Shown here: in pieces, positions 16,578-26,462 of the stretch | Layout of the letters: the number at the start of each line of letters is the position of its first letter | Numbering within the stretch: the first letter of the stretch is position 1 | Source of the DNA: Mediterraneibacter massiliensis | Lineage (GTDB): Bacteria; Bacillota; Clostridia; Lachnospirales; Lachnospiraceae | DNA length: 64,000 nucleotides | Reading direction: 5' to 3' | Assembly (NCBI RefSeq): GCF_001487105.1 | Contig: NZ_LN913001.1 | Span: 1,079,353-1,143,352 of the forward strand | Program-made: the position numbers and the translations under genes | Notes under the pieces: model-generated | Databases searched by the model: none | Seen by the model: the letters and a program-made list of their open reading frames with translations, nothing else | What the model was told of the DNA's origin: nothing

Positions 16578-17129
16578 ATGGGAAAGAAAAAGAATTCGAA
16601 ACCGGTGGAGACGATCCGCCTGTCAGGCAGAAATATATATACAGATAAAAAGAAACGTACAATCTATTATGATTTTGTGACAAAACAAGGATACTTGATC
16701 GAGAAGAAGAATGAGAATTCTGCTGTGTTTTATAAAAACCGTTTTGTAGTGATTTTATTTGCTGCGATCCTGTGTGGAGCGACATTTTTGACAGTCCGCC
16801 AGGCGATTGTCGCAGGTGTGGTAATGCTGGTGTTGGCAGAGATATTTTTCAGAAGATCCTTTTTGAAAAAATTAGAGCCAGTTACAGATGTAGACTTTGA
16901 AAAGAGAGTTTCCGCGTTAGAATATATTGTCACAAAAAAAGAGAAGGGCAGAGTGATCGCCTTAGCAGTGCTGTACTTGGTATTTGCAGTTTTGATCTTG
17001 CTGAATGCATATCAGGAGAAATATGGGACAGGGCTTGTCATATTCAGCGGCTGCCTTGCGGTGGTAGGAGTATATTTCAGCGCGCTCCACTTCATAGCAC
17101 TGGTGAAGATGAATAAGAAAAGGAAATAA
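16578..17129 (+). CDS. Unknown membrane protein, four predicted helices
   Basis: 183 residues, no recognised family. A basic N-terminus (MGKKKNSKP) precedes about 50 polar residues. Two hydrophobic segments follow (FVVILFAAILCGATFLTV; AIVAGVVMLVLAEIFF), then a charged loop and two further segments (IALAVLYLVFAVLILL; LVIFSGCLAVVGVYFSAL). The end is basic (KMNKKRK). It starts 29 bp after nagA, in the same direction, and is closed by a strong terminator, so it is the last gene of the nagA transcript. There is no clear Shine-Dalgarno sequence. Function unknown. Confidence 0.72.
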   Translation: MGKKKNSKPVETIRLSGRNIYTDKKKRTIYYDFVTKQGYLIEKKNENSAVFYKNRFVVILFAAILCGATFLTVRQAIVAGVVMLVLAEIFFRRSFLKKLEPVTDVDFEKRVSALEYIVTKKEKGRVIALAVLYLVFAVLILLNAYQEKYGTGLVIFSGCLAVVGVYFSALHFIALVKMNKKRK

Positions 17130-17144
17130 AATAGAAGGTATGCA

Positions 17145-17201
17145 AAGAACCACTGTGTCAGATAAGCGGGTCCTGCCCTGTGTTCTGACACAGTGGTTCT
17201 T
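17145..17201 (+). terminator. Long-stem terminator after the nagA transcript
   Basis: Arms AAGAACCACTGTGTCAGA and TCTGACACAGTGGTTCTT form a perfect 18-bp stem around a 21-nt loop. The T tract is short, but the stem is very strong. Confidence 0.75.
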
Positions 17202-17251
17202 CGCTGTCTCTTCCAATCAGAAGTTTTACTCCACTATTAGAAGGCAGATTC

Positions 17252-17308
17252 CTCAATTCTGCTTACGCTTCATTTCGCACTGCTTGTTGCTTCGTTAAAT
17301 TTATATTT
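17252..17308. repeat. Direct repeat, left uninterrupted copy flanking the Rpn-type nuclease gene
   Basis: The stretch beginning CTCAATTCTGCTTACGCTTC and ending near CGTTAAATTTATATTT recurs at 18610-18750 on the other side of the Rpn gene, with one base change in the second half. In this copy the two halves are joined directly; in the right copy an 84-bp hairpin segment separates them. The matching right end coincides with the 3' end of kbaY. Confidence 0.85.
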
Positions 17309-17564
17309 ATTTTATTGTAGTTTATCTTTTGTTGTGTTAAGGTAAGAGTATCTTTTTAGATGCGCATCTATAAGAAAGAGTCTTGTGTTTTTTAAGCACA
17401 GTCTGATGATCTGCTCTGTACAGATCATTCTGTTTTATCCGGTTTCCGGATCGTCGATATATCCGGATCTTTATCCGGGATATTCGCAAACATTTACCCA
17501 AAGAAACAAAATCACATATTTGTGCCGGAGAAATTTTACGTCACAGGCAATTTAGGGAAAAGTG
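17309..17564. other. Non-coding stretch upstream of the Rpn-type gene
   Basis: With the repeat and terminator this forms a 482-bp region without a gene. It is A/T-rich at first, then contains several TCCGGAT-like motifs (around 17438-17482) that form small overlapping palindromes. No reading frame with a ribosome site is visible. Confidence 0.5.
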
Positions 17565-17593
17565 TTGTAAACCGGCAGGCTTTTCCCTATAAT
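17565..17593 (+). promoter_or_regulatory. Promoter-like sequence of the Rpn-type gene
   Basis: TTGTAA (17565-17570) and TATAAT (17588-17593) are 17 bp apart. Transcription would start about 12 bases before the ATG, almost on top of the ribosome site. The -35/-10 region also forms the stem GGGAAAAG/CTTTTCCC. Confidence 0.5.
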
Positions 17594-17611
17594 GAAAGGA
17601 GAAAAGTACAG

Positions 17612-18454
17612 ATGGAACTAAAACAAAAGCCATTGAAGGATTTGAACCTGCTGGATCGTTTTTTATTCGCACAGGCGGCGGACGACCCGGATACCATGCG
17701 GGATATATTAGAGATCATCTTAGGGAGAGAGGTTGTATTAAAACTGCTGCCCCAGACGGAGAAGGAACAGCGCATCCATCCCTTAAACCGCTATGTGCGG
17801 CTGGATGTATGGGCCATGGATGAAGAGGACACGGTATATAATACAGAAGTCCAGAAGGAGAACACGGGAAATCTTTCGAAACGGAGCCGCTTCTATCAGG
17901 CGCTGATAGACTCGAATCTGTTGACTCCGGGAGAAGTCGGCTTTCAGAAGTTAAATCCCGTATATATCATCCTGATCTGTCCCTTTGACCTGTTCGGATA
18001 CGGACTGTACCGCTATACCTTCCGTATGCAGTGTGAGGAAGTACCGGAACTTTCGTTAAAAGACGACGCTGTCCGTATCTTCCTTAATACCCATGGAACG
18101 AATACCGAGGGCGTGTCAGAAGAACTGGTAGAACTCCTCAAGTATATGGAGCACACCACGGAGGAAGTGAGCAGGACCTGTGCCAGTGAGCGGATCCATA
18201 ACATCCAGAAGCGCATCCGGGCTATCAAATCCAGTGAAAAGATCGGAGTGAGGTATATGCAGGCTTGGGAAGAAAAAATCATGGGACAGAATAAGGCACG
18301 TGAGGAAGGCCATGCAGCCGGATTGAAAGAAGGAAGACTGGAAAAGCTGCAGGAATTAATAGAAAAGAAAGTCCAAAAGGGATATTCTGTTGAAGAGATA
18401 GCAGAGATGTTGGAAACAGATATAGAAACTGTACAGAAATTCAGGAGAAAATAA
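17612..18454 (+). CDS. Rpn-family (PD-(D/E)XK) recombination-promoting nuclease/putative transposase
   Basis: 280 residues. The N-terminal nuclease core shows the pattern DPDTMRDIL..., then VRLDVWAMDEE and YNTEVQKE, fitting the D...E-x-Q active site of PD-(D/E)XK Rpn proteins. The phrase RSRFYQALIDSNLL that follows is typical of the family. A charged linker and a C-terminal helical repeat (KVQKGYSVEEIAEMLETDIETVQKF) end it. Rpn proteins promote RecA-independent recombination, and clostridial genomes carry many copies. The ATG follows GAAAGGAG. The gene lies between agaA- and kbaY-linked sequence and is bracketed by split direct repeats, consistent with later insertion into the sugar locus. 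Confidence 0.85.
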   Translation: MELKQKPLKDLNLLDRFLFAQAADDPDTMRDILEIILGREVVLKLLPQTEKEQRIHPLNRYVRLDVWAMDEEDTVYNTEVQKENTGNLSKRSRFYQALIDSNLLTPGEVGFQKLNPVYIILICPFDLFGYGLYRYTFRMQCEEVPELSLKDDAVRIFLNTHGTNTEGVSEELVELLKYMEHTTEEVSRTCASERIHNIQKRIRAIKSSEKIGVRYMQAWEEKIMGQNKAREEGHAAGLKEGRLEKLQELIEKKVQKGYSVEEIAEMLETDIETVQKFRRK

Positions 18455-18609
18455 ATATAAATTCAACTGACAAAATGGGCGTGGAAAATATGTGTGTTAC
18501 GTGAGCGAGGAATTTCGGCAAAGCCCTGACGAGCGATGTAAAATACACATTTCATGTGTCCTTTTGCCATTTGACTTCATATTTCTTTTGATTACTTCCA
18601 CAGTGTTAG

Positions 18610-19612
<1,003 letters not shown>

Positions 19613-19641
19613 TTATAGATTTTATTGCTTAATTTGCTAAC

Positions 19642-19650
19642 AGTATAGCA
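19642..19650 (-). promoter_or_regulatory. Extended -10 promoter for kbaY
   Basis: On the minus strand TGCTATACT gives a TG-extended -10 box (TATACT = 19642-19647), about 48 bp before the kbaY start. The -35 region is weak. Confidence 0.5.
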
Positions 19651-19773
19651 TATAACCTTTGGTTTTGTCTCTCTATTTCTGGCTTTCTTAAAAAATGCAA
19701 ATGATTGTTTAATAAATCCAAAGTATGATACTTTATTTCGTGCTAGGATGAAGAAAGAAAAGGAGGGATCATC

Positions 19774-21099
19774 ATGGTATTGAATCCACTGAAAAAAATT
19801 GTAGATCTGCAGAAAGAAGGGAAAAATGTCGGCATCTATTCTGTCTGCAGTGCGAACAAATATGTTATTGAAGCGGCGATAAAAAGAGGCAAGGCAGACG
19901 GTTCCTGCGTACTGATTGAAAGTACGGCAAACCAGTGTGACCAAAACGGCGGTTATACAGGGATGAAACCGGCGGATTTTAAAAAATTCGTGCTGGAGAT
20001 TGCCAGAAAAAATGGATTTGATGAACAGAAGATATTCTTAGGCGGAGATCATTTGGGACCTCTGACTTTTGCGGGAAAAGATGAAGCAGAAGCGATGGCA
20101 GATGCAGAAGAACTGATCCGTCACTATGTGGGAGCGGGCTTTACGAAAATCCACATTGATACGAGTATGAAAGTGCGCAGCGACGCGAAAGATGAAAGAC
20201 TTTCCGATGAAGTGATCGCAGGACGCGGCGCAAGGTTGGCACAGGTGGCTGAAGAGACATACCATGAACTTCTCAAGACAGAACCGGATGCAATCCCGCC
20301 GGTGTATATCATCGGAAGTGAAGTGCCCATTCCCGGAGGCGCTGTAGGCAGCGAAGATACAGGAGTACAGGTGACAAAGGTAGAGGATTTTAAGAATACG
20401 GTACAGGCATTTAAAGAAGCATTTAAGAAAGCAGGACTTGGAGCCGATGTGTGGGAACGTGTGATCGGTGTTGTCGTACAGCCGGGTGTGGAGGAAAAGG
20501 ACAGTGGATGTACGGAATATGATCGTGAGAAGGCAAAAGAACTGATGGCTTCCATCGAGGAGTTCCCTACGCTTGTATTTGAAGGACATTCGACAGATTA
20601 TCAGACAAAGATGAAACTGCGTGAATTGGTGGAAGATGGTGTTGGTATTCTGAAAGTAGGGCCAGCGCTCACATTTGCCATGCGTGAGGCGATGTTTGCT
20701 TTGGAACATATCGAGAAAGAATTGTTCTATGGTACAGATACGGTTTTAAGCCATTTCGCAGAGACATTGGATGCTGAAATGTTGAAAGATGAGAAATACT
20801 GGAAAAAGCATTATCAGGGAAGTGATCTGGAAATACGGATGAAGAGAAAATATTCCTTCTCTGACAGATGCAGGTATTATATGCCGACACCGGCGGTGGA
20901 AGAAGCGGCTGACCGGCTGCTTGGAAATCTGGAAAAAGCAGGCGTTCCATTGAATCTATTAAGCCAGTTCATGCCTATCCAGTATACGAAAGTACGGGAG
21001 GGTCTGCTGGAAAATACGCCGATAGAACTTATAGAAGACAGGATCATCAATACGATTGATGAATATTTATATGCAACCCATCAGAAAGAGATCATGTAA
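19774..21099 (+). CDS. kbaZ: Tagatose-bisphosphate aldolase non-catalytic subunit KbaZ/GatZ
   Basis: 441 residues, matching the length of GatZ/KbaZ. Family features include NVGIYSVCSANKYVIEAAI near the N-terminus, GGDHLGPLTF, IHIDTSMK and YIIGSEVPIPGGA. GatZ/KbaZ is needed for full activity and stability of the KbaY/GatY aldolase; relatives in the superfamily are sugar epimerases, so a catalytic role is possible. It was once thought to be a tagatose-6-P kinase, which is of interest because no PfkB-type kinase is in this locus. Ribosome site AAAGGAGGGATC precedes the ATG. It is divergent from kbaY. Confidence 0.9.
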   Translation: MVLNPLKKIVDLQKEGKNVGIYSVCSANKYVIEAAIKRGKADGSCVLIESTANQCDQNGGYTGMKPADFKKFVLEIARKNGFDEQKIFLGGDHLGPLTFAGKDEAEAMADAEELIRHYVGAGFTKIHIDTSMKVRSDAKDERLSDEVIAGRGARLAQVAEETYHELLKTEPDAIPPVYIIGSEVPIPGGAVGSEDTGVQVTKVEDFKNTVQAFKEAFKKAGLGADVWERVIGVVVQPGVEEKDSGCTEYDREKAKELMASIEEFPTLVFEGHSTDYQTKMKLRELVEDGVGILKVGPALTFAMREAMFALEHIEKELFYGTDTVLSHFAETLDAEMLKDEKYWKKHYQGSDLEIRMKRKYSFSDRCRYYMPTPAVEEAADRLLGNLEKAGVPLNLLSQFMPIQYTKVREGLLENTPIELIEDRIINTIDEYLYATHQKEIM

Positions 21100-21152
21100 C
21101 ACGGACTTTGTCTGACGATGGTGGATGCCAAAAGCAGAGAATTTAAAAAAGC

Positions 21153-21200
21153 AAAAACGCTGTGCTGTGAGTGAAAACTCGGACAGTACAGCGTTTTTTT
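21153..21200 (+). terminator. Rho-independent terminator after kbaZ
   Basis: AAAACGCTGTGCTGT pairs with ACAGTACAGCGTTTT and is followed by seven T residues. Confidence 0.9.
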
Positions 21201-21335
21201 CTATGGTGTGTTCTGTTGGCGCATGCTTTTTATGAGGAAGTCTTTACATGGATTTCTTGCAGATGTACTGGACAGGCCATACTTTCATGTGATAAACTAT
21301 GAGGAAAAATATGAGCTAAGAAAAGAGGAAAAGAA

Positions 21336-22727
21336 ATGGCGCAGTTATGGGGCGGGCGTTTTACAAAGGAAACGGACCAACTAGTATATAATTTCAATGC
21401 CTCGATCTCATTTGACAAAAGGTTGTGTGAGCAGGATATAAGAGGGAGTCTTGCCCATGTGAAAATGCTGGCAAAGCAGGGGATCCTGACGGAGAAAGAA
21501 AAAAAACAGATCTTAGAGGGATTGGAAGGAATCTTAAAAGATGTCAAGGACGGCAGACTTAAGATCACGGATGAATATGAGGATATCCATAGCTTTGTGG
21601 AGGCAGTGCTGACACAGCGGATTGGCGAAGCAGGAAAGAAACTGCATACAGGGAGGAGCCGCAATGACCAGGTAGCATTGGATATGCGGCTGTATATCCG
21701 GAATGAAGTAAGAGAACTTGACGTATTATTAAAAGGACTTTTGACCGTATTACTAAAATTGATGAAAGAAAATACAGAAACTTTCATGCCGGGGTTTACG
21801 CATCTGCAAAAAGCGCAGCCGATCACGCTTGCGCATCATATGGGGGCCTATTTTGAAATGTTTAAACGTGACCGCCTGCGGATGAAAGATATTTATAAAA
21901 GGATGAATAGGTGTCCGCTTGGAGCAGGGGCGCTTGCGGGAACTACCTATCCTCTGGACAGAGAATATACAGCGGAGCTTCTGGAATTCGACGGGCCTAC
22001 TTTAAACAGTATGGATTCTGTATCGGACAGAGATTATCTGCTGGAATTGCTCTCTGCGATGTCTACGGTGATGATGCATTTGAGCCGTTTTTCTGAGGAA
22101 GTGATCATCTGGAATTCCAATGAATATAAATTTGTAGAAATCGACGATGCATATAGTACAGGAAGCAGCATCATGCCGCAGAAGAAGAATCCGGATATCG
22201 CGGAACTTGTGAGAGGAAAGACCGGGCGAGTCTACGGAGCACTGATGGCGCTTTTGACGACAATGAAGGGAATCCCACTTGCTTACAATAAGGATATGCA
22301 GGAAGATAAAGAATTGACTTTCGATGCGATCGACACGACAAAAGGCTGTCTGCTCCTGTTTACAGGCATGTTAGAGACAATGAAATTTCATCATAGTCGG
22401 ATGGAAGACAGTGCAAAACGTGGTTTTACTAACGCCACCGATGCGGCGGATTATCTTGTCAATCATGGCGTGCCATTTAGGGATGCGCATGGGATCGTCG
22501 GACAGCTTGTATTGTACTGTATCGAGAAGAATATCGCGCTGGATGATTTAAGTCTTGCGGAATTTCAGTCTGTTTCTCCGGTATTTGCCGAGGATATATA
22601 TGAGGCGATCAGCATGAAGACTTGTGTAGAACAGAGAAATACTATCGGAGCGCCGGGAAAGGCTGCGATGGAGAAGGTAATCGCAGCGGAGGAAGCTTAT
22701 TTGGCAGAGAAAAGCGAAGATGTTTGA
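21336..22727 (+). CDS. argH: Argininosuccinate lyase
   Basis: 463 residues, the usual ArgH length. The N-terminus [11 protein letters not shown], the [14 protein letters not shown] motif and the fumarase/aspartase signature [12 protein letters not shown] are present. It splits argininosuccinate to arginine and fumarate, the last step of arginine synthesis. Ribosome site AGAGGAAAAGAA precedes the ATG. No other arg gene is adjacent; asd follows after 77 bp, separated by a small GAAA-capped hairpin. Confidence 0.97.
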   Translation: MAQLWGGRFTKETDQLVYNFNASISFDKRLCEQDIRGSLAHVKMLAKQGILTEKEKKQILEGLEGILKDVKDGRLKITDEYEDIHSFVEAVLTQRIGEAGKKLHTGRSRNDQVALDMRLYIRNEVRELDVLLKGLLTVLLKLMKENTETFMPGFTHLQKAQPITLAHHMGAYFEMFKRDRLRMKDIYKRMNRCPLGAGALAGTTYPLDREYTAELLEFDGPTLNSMDSVSDRDYLLELLSAMSTVMMHLSRFSEEVIIWNSNEYKFVEIDDAYSTGSSIMPQKKNPDIAELVRGKTGRVYGALMALLTTMKGIPLAYNKDMQEDKELTFDAIDTTKGCLLLFTGMLETMKFHHSRMEDSAKRGFTNATDAADYLVNHGVPFRDAHGIVGQLVLYCIEKNIALDDLSLAEFQSVSPVFAEDIYEAISMKTCVEQRNTIGAPGKAAMEKVIAAEEAYLAEKSEDV

Positions 22728-22758
22728 ACATAGTTTTGTAAATTAAATATAGGTGAAA

Positions 22759-22776
22759 GGATCGGGAAACCGATCC
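22759..22776 (+). other. GNRA-capped RNA hairpin between argH and asd
   Basis: GGATCGG-GAAA-CCGATCC is a perfect 7-bp stem closed by a GAAA tetraloop. There is no T-run, so it is not a terminator; an mRNA processing or stability role is likely. Confidence 0.7.
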
Positions 22777-22804
22777 TACATAAGAAGAAAGAAGGAGAAG
22801 AAAA

Positions 22805-23890
22805 ATGGAGCAGAAACTAAAAGTTGGAATTTTGGGAGCAACGGGCATGGTAGGACAGAGATTTATTTCTCTTCTGGAAGATCATCCGTGGTTTGAGGTT
22901 GTAACAGTAGCGGCAAGTCCGCGCTCTGCAGGAAAGACGTATGCAGAAGCGGTGGGAAATAGATGGAAAATGGATACCCCGATGCCGGAAGCAGTAAAGA
23001 AGCTGGTTGTTTTGAATGTAAATGATGTAGAACATGTGGCGTCTACAGTAGACTTTGTATTTAGTGCAGTAGACATGACAAAGGACGAGATCAAAGCGAT
23101 CGAGGAGGCATATGCGAAAACAGAGACACCGGTCGTATCGAACAACAGCGCGCACCGTTGGACACCGGATGTGCCTATGGTGATTCCTGAAGTGAATCCG
23201 GAACACTTTGAAGTGATCGCAGATCAGAAAAAGCGTCTGGGTACAACACGTGGATTTATCGCGGTAAAACCAAATTGTTCCATTCAAAGTTATGCGCCGT
23301 GTCTGGCTGCGTGGAAAGAGTTTGGCCCGAAAGAACTGATCGTAACGACCTATCAGGCGATTTCAGGAGCGGGCAAAACATTTAAGGACTGGCCGGAGAT
23401 GGTGGAGAATATTATTCCGTATATTGGCGGCGAGGAAGAAAAAAGTGAGCAGGAGCCTCTGCGTGTACTTGGAAAAGTGGAGAACGGAGAAATTGTCAAA
23501 GCAGAGCTTCCAAAGATTACCTGCCAGTGTGTACGTGTGCCGGTATTAAACGGACATACGGCCGCAGTTTTCATTAATTTTGAGAAGAAGCCGACGAAAG
23601 AACAGCTCATTGAGAAGCTGACAAGTTTTAAAGGATTTCCGCAGGAAGCAGATCTTCCAAGTGCTCCGAAGCAGTTTATCCAATACCTTGAAGAGGACAA
23701 CAGGCCACAGGTAAAGATGGATGTAGATTATGAAAAGGGAATGGGTGTGTCTATCGGACGTCTCAGAGAGGACACGATCTATGACTACAAGTTTATCGGA
23801 CTGTCTCACAATACAGTAAGAGGTGCTGCAGGCGGAGCCGTACTGTGCGCGGAGTCTCTGACAGCGAAAGGATATATCCAGGCAAAATAA
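22805..23890 (+). CDS. asd: Aspartate-semialdehyde dehydrogenase
   Basis: 361 residues. NADP-binding GILGATGMVGQRF at the N-terminus and the catalytic Cys158 in KPNCSIQSY are visible; the sequence around NNSAHRW and the length fit the archaeal/fungal-type ASADH found in many Firmicutes rather than the enterobacterial form. It makes aspartate semialdehyde for lysine, methionine and threonine; thrC lies 6 kb downstream. Ribosome site AAGGAGAAGAAA precedes the ATG. Confidence 0.95.
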   Translation: MEQKLKVGILGATGMVGQRFISLLEDHPWFEVVTVAASPRSAGKTYAEAVGNRWKMDTPMPEAVKKLVVLNVNDVEHVASTVDFVFSAVDMTKDEIKAIEEAYAKTETPVVSNNSAHRWTPDVPMVIPEVNPEHFEVIADQKKRLGTTRGFIAVKPNCSIQSYAPCLAAWKEFGPKELIVTTYQAISGAGKTFKDWPEMVENIIPYIGGEEEKSEQEPLRVLGKVENGEIVKAELPKITCQCVRVPVLNGHTAAVFINFEKKPTKEQLIEKLTSFKGFPQEADLPSAPKQFIQYLEEDNRPQVKMDVDYEKGMGVSIGRLREDTIYDYKFIGLSHNTVRGAAGGAVLCAESLTAKGYIQAK

Positions 23891-23942
23891 TCGGAAAGAT
23901 ATTAGAGATATAATCGGAAAGAATCTTTTTGGTGATTTTTAT

Positions 23943-24042
23943 GAATTGCCCCTTCCGGCAGGATGTGGTATAATAAGTGTCCCAGCAAAGGGATACAAGG
24001 CAACATCCTATGTCGTCCGGCAGCTGCCGGAAAGGGCAATTC
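23943..24042. other. Three-tier nested palindrome (structured RNA or mobile palindromic element)
   Basis: The outer arms GAATTGCCCCTTCCGGCAG (23943-23961) and its near-perfect complement (24024-24042) match at 18 of 19 positions. Inside, GGATGT (23961-23966) pairs with ACATCC (24003-24008), and GTGTCCC (23977-23983) pairs with GGGATAC (23990-23996) around an AGCAAA loop. TATAAT at 23969-23974 lies 17 bp after TTGCCC at 23946-23951, so the element may also contain a promoter for the adhesin gene. The function is unknown. Confidence 0.7.
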
Positions 24043-24252
24043 AGAATGAATATCTATTTTAGAAGCAAATCAATCATTTCATGATCCGGGGGTTTTCTCC
24101 CCACTGAATTCCTAAATGAATAAAAGTGAGAAAAGTAAGGGAAAGGAGGCAGAAGAATTTTGTGCACGCCTGGTGTCTGCGTGCAGATGGTGTATATTTT
24201 CTGCTGGGGAAAATATGAATGAAGGTGCAGGTTTTCTGTGACAGGAGAAAAT
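24043..24252 (+). other. Leader of the adhesin gene with two coupled tiny reading frames
   Basis: The gap between asd and the adhesin gene is 362 bp. After the palindrome, AAAGGAGG at 24142-24149 precedes a 20-codon TTG-started frame (24160-24222) encoding a Cys-rich peptide. Its stop overlaps an 8-codon ATG frame (24215-24241), whose stop in turn overlaps a GTG (24238) in phase with the adhesin. This may be a translational coupling leader; coding is not proven. Confidence 0.35.
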
Positions 24253-26388
24253 ATGAAAGAGAAAAAAGAAAAATGGGCAAAGGGAGGAAAGCTCCTTTTA
24301 TTTGTGTTTGTTGTTTTTGTTTTTGCGCTTTCCTGCATACAGGTCGCGGCAGCGGAAGAGAAGAGACAGCCTATGTACGACGCATCCTATCTGTCAGGAC
24401 TGCTTACAGGAGTAGGTTTTGCGGAAAAAAGTGAGCAGGAAGAGAAGTTGGTGAGAAAGGCTGTTCCGGGAAAGAAAGTGTACACGAATGTACTCGCCGC
24501 AGATCAGGGAACGATCGATATGGTAAAATACAGCCCGGACGGACAGTCCTGGGAAATGGTGGACAGTTGGTCGGAAGGTGTTCTGGGAGCGGACGGAGAG
24601 TGGGCGTTTTGTGCGGATCCTACTGTTGGCTTCCAGTCAGGAGATAAGCAGGTATACGATGCGGCAGCATATTACAGTCAGTATACGATCGATACGATCG
24701 GATGTGCCTTTGCCTGGTATGATGACTGGAAGACGACACTGGGGTTTTCTTTTACTTCCAGTCAGGATTATTTCTTTAAACAGATATTGATCTGGGAGGT
24801 GCTAAATGAAGTAAACGGCTGGTATCCCGGAATTACTTTGGAATTCGGGAACAATGTGCTGTGTCCGGACGGAGTGCACTATGTATCGGAATATACCTGG
24901 CAGGTGCTGCAATATGGGATCGAGCATGCGACAGATCCAAAATGGAGAGAAAAATGGGAATGCAGCGGCGTTATATTAAAAGGAAACGGGCAAGATCTTT
25001 GTCAATGGGAGTATCGTCCGGCGGGAGGATATGTAGAAATACAGAAAGAATCTTCGGATGCAGATATTTCCGAAACCAATCCCTGTTACAGCCTGGCAGG
25101 TGCTTCCTATGGGATTTACGCAGAAAAAAGTTTGAAAGGAACGCTCGTGACAGACGCAAATGGATACGCGCGTAGTGAAAAGTTGCCTGTCGGCACTTAT
25201 ACGGTGCGTGAGATCAAGGCACCGGCAGGCTATACATTGTCCGGAGAAAGTGTGATTGTTTCTGTAAAAAGCGCGCAGACAGTCAGTGTGCAGGTAGAAG
25301 ACAGACCGATTAAGGCAAAGGCAGATCTGAAGCTTGTGAAACTAGATGCAGGAACAAAGGGGATAAGAGCAGAGGGGAGTGGTTCACTGGCAGGAGCGCA
25401 GTTTTCTGTTTCTTTTTATGATGGATATTATACAGAGGAAACATTACCAGATAAACCAAAGAGAACATGGATCATGGAGACAAAAGAGGCAGATAAAGAG
25501 CGAGAAGGGACAGAAGAAAAAGAAAGAGAAGCTTTTTGGGAATTTTCTGAACTATATAAGATATCCGGGGATCCTTTTTATTATTCCAAGGAAGACAAGG
25601 AACCTGTATTTCCGCTTGGAACGATCGTTATAGAAGAAATAAAAGCACCGACAGGATATTTGCTGGAGGGCGCTGTGTTTCGGAAAACGGCGGAGGAAAA
25701 AACAGAGCCGGACACAGAAAGGAAAGAAGTTTGGACTTCTGTGTGTGTGATACAGATCAAACAGGAAGGAGAAACGGCACATCTGTCGGGAGGAAATACG
25801 TATTATGCGGCAGATGAGGTGATCCGGGGCGATTTTTCTTTTACAAAGATAGAAGAAAAGACGCAGAAAGCGATGGCAGGGATCCCCTTTAGGATCACTT
25901 CTGTGACAACAGGGGAAAGTCATGTTATTGTAACGGATGCTAATGGGTATTTTTCTTCTGCTTCTGATTATGTCAGACATTCCGTGGACACCAATGCCGA
26001 AAAGGCAGAGGCGGGGCTGTGGTTTGGAATGGCCGATGGCGTGGCGGCGCCGGTGAACGATACACAGGGAGCTCTTCCCTATGATACATATAGGATAGAG
26101 GAACTGCGCTGTGAGAATAATACAGGCAAACAACTGTATACAGGAGAATTTATCATTTCAAGGGATGCCTTTGTGCTGGACATGGGAACGATCGAGAATC
26201 TAGACTTTCCGCAAGAGCCGAAGGAGCAAAAAACAGACAGACCAGATACACTGATCGGACACAGGCAGCAGACAAAGCGCGTACAGACCGGAGACGATGC
26301 CCTTATCTATATGTATATGATTGGAATTTTTATCAGCATTGGGACAGTGCTTATTGTCTTTATAGATAAAAGGAAAAAAAGAAGATAA
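24253..26388 (+). CDS. Sortase-anchored surface adhesin with thioester domain and SpaA/Cna-B-like repeats
   Basis: 711 residues. A signal peptide (cleavage near residue 34, after VAAA) is followed by a thioester (TED) domain: Cys120 in WAFCADP and Gln177 in FFKQILIWEV fit the pair that forms the internal Cys-Gln thioester used for covalent host binding. At least three prealbumin-like (SpaA/Cna-B) domains follow, with Lys in EIQKESS and KLVKLD and Glu in TVREIKAPAGY and VIEEIKAPTGY as likely isopeptide partners. The C-terminus has the sorting motif VQTGD, a membrane helix and RKKRR. The ATG at 24253 follows CAGGAGAAAAT. No sortase gene is nearby. Confidence 0.88.
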   Translation: MKEKKEKWAKGGKLLLFVFVVFVFALSCIQVAAAEEKRQPMYDASYLSGLLTGVGFAEKSEQEEKLVRKAVPGKKVYTNVLAADQGTIDMVKYSPDGQSWEMVDSWSEGVLGADGEWAFCADPTVGFQSGDKQVYDAAAYYSQYTIDTIGCAFAWYDDWKTTLGFSFTSSQDYFFKQILIWEVLNEVNGWYPGITLEFGNNVLCPDGVHYVSEYTWQVLQYGIEHATDPKWREKWECSGVILKGNGQDLCQWEYRPAGGYVEIQKESSDADISETNPCYSLAGASYGIYAEKSLKGTLVTDANGYARSEKLPVGTYTVREIKAPAGYTLSGESVIVSVKSAQTVSVQVEDRPIKAKADLKLVKLDAGTKGIRAEGSGSLAGAQFSVSFYDGYYTEETLPDKPKRTWIMETKEADKEREGTEEKEREAFWEFSELYKISGDPFYYSKEDKEPVFPLGTIVIEEIKAPTGYLLEGAVFRKTAEEKTEPDTERKEVWTSVCVIQIKQEGETAHLSGGNTYYAADEVIRGDFSFTKIEEKTQKAMAGIPFRITSVTTGESHVIVTDANGYFSSASDYVRHSVDTNAEKAEAGLWFGMADGVAAPVNDTQGALPYDTYRIEELRCENNTGKQLYTGEFIISRDAFVLDMGTIENLDFPQEPKEQKTDRPDTLIGHRQQTKRVQTGDDALIYMYMIGIFISIGTVLIVFIDKRKKRR

Positions 26389-26462
26389 GATTCCTCTCTT
26401 TTCTTTAAAGCGTGTGTGTGATAAAATGTCTCACATAGGAAATGGAAAAGGAGGATGTCACA

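Noticed and set aside
17612..18454. An insertion sequence built around the Rpn gene
   Set aside because: Direct repeats are present but no terminal inverted repeats or DDE transposase were seen, so it was kept as an Rpn-family gene with flanking repeats.
26405..26450. A Crp-like palindrome (TGTGA and TCACA) before leuC
   Set aside because: The half-sites are nine bases apart instead of six, so it does not fit the usual Crp/Fnr site.
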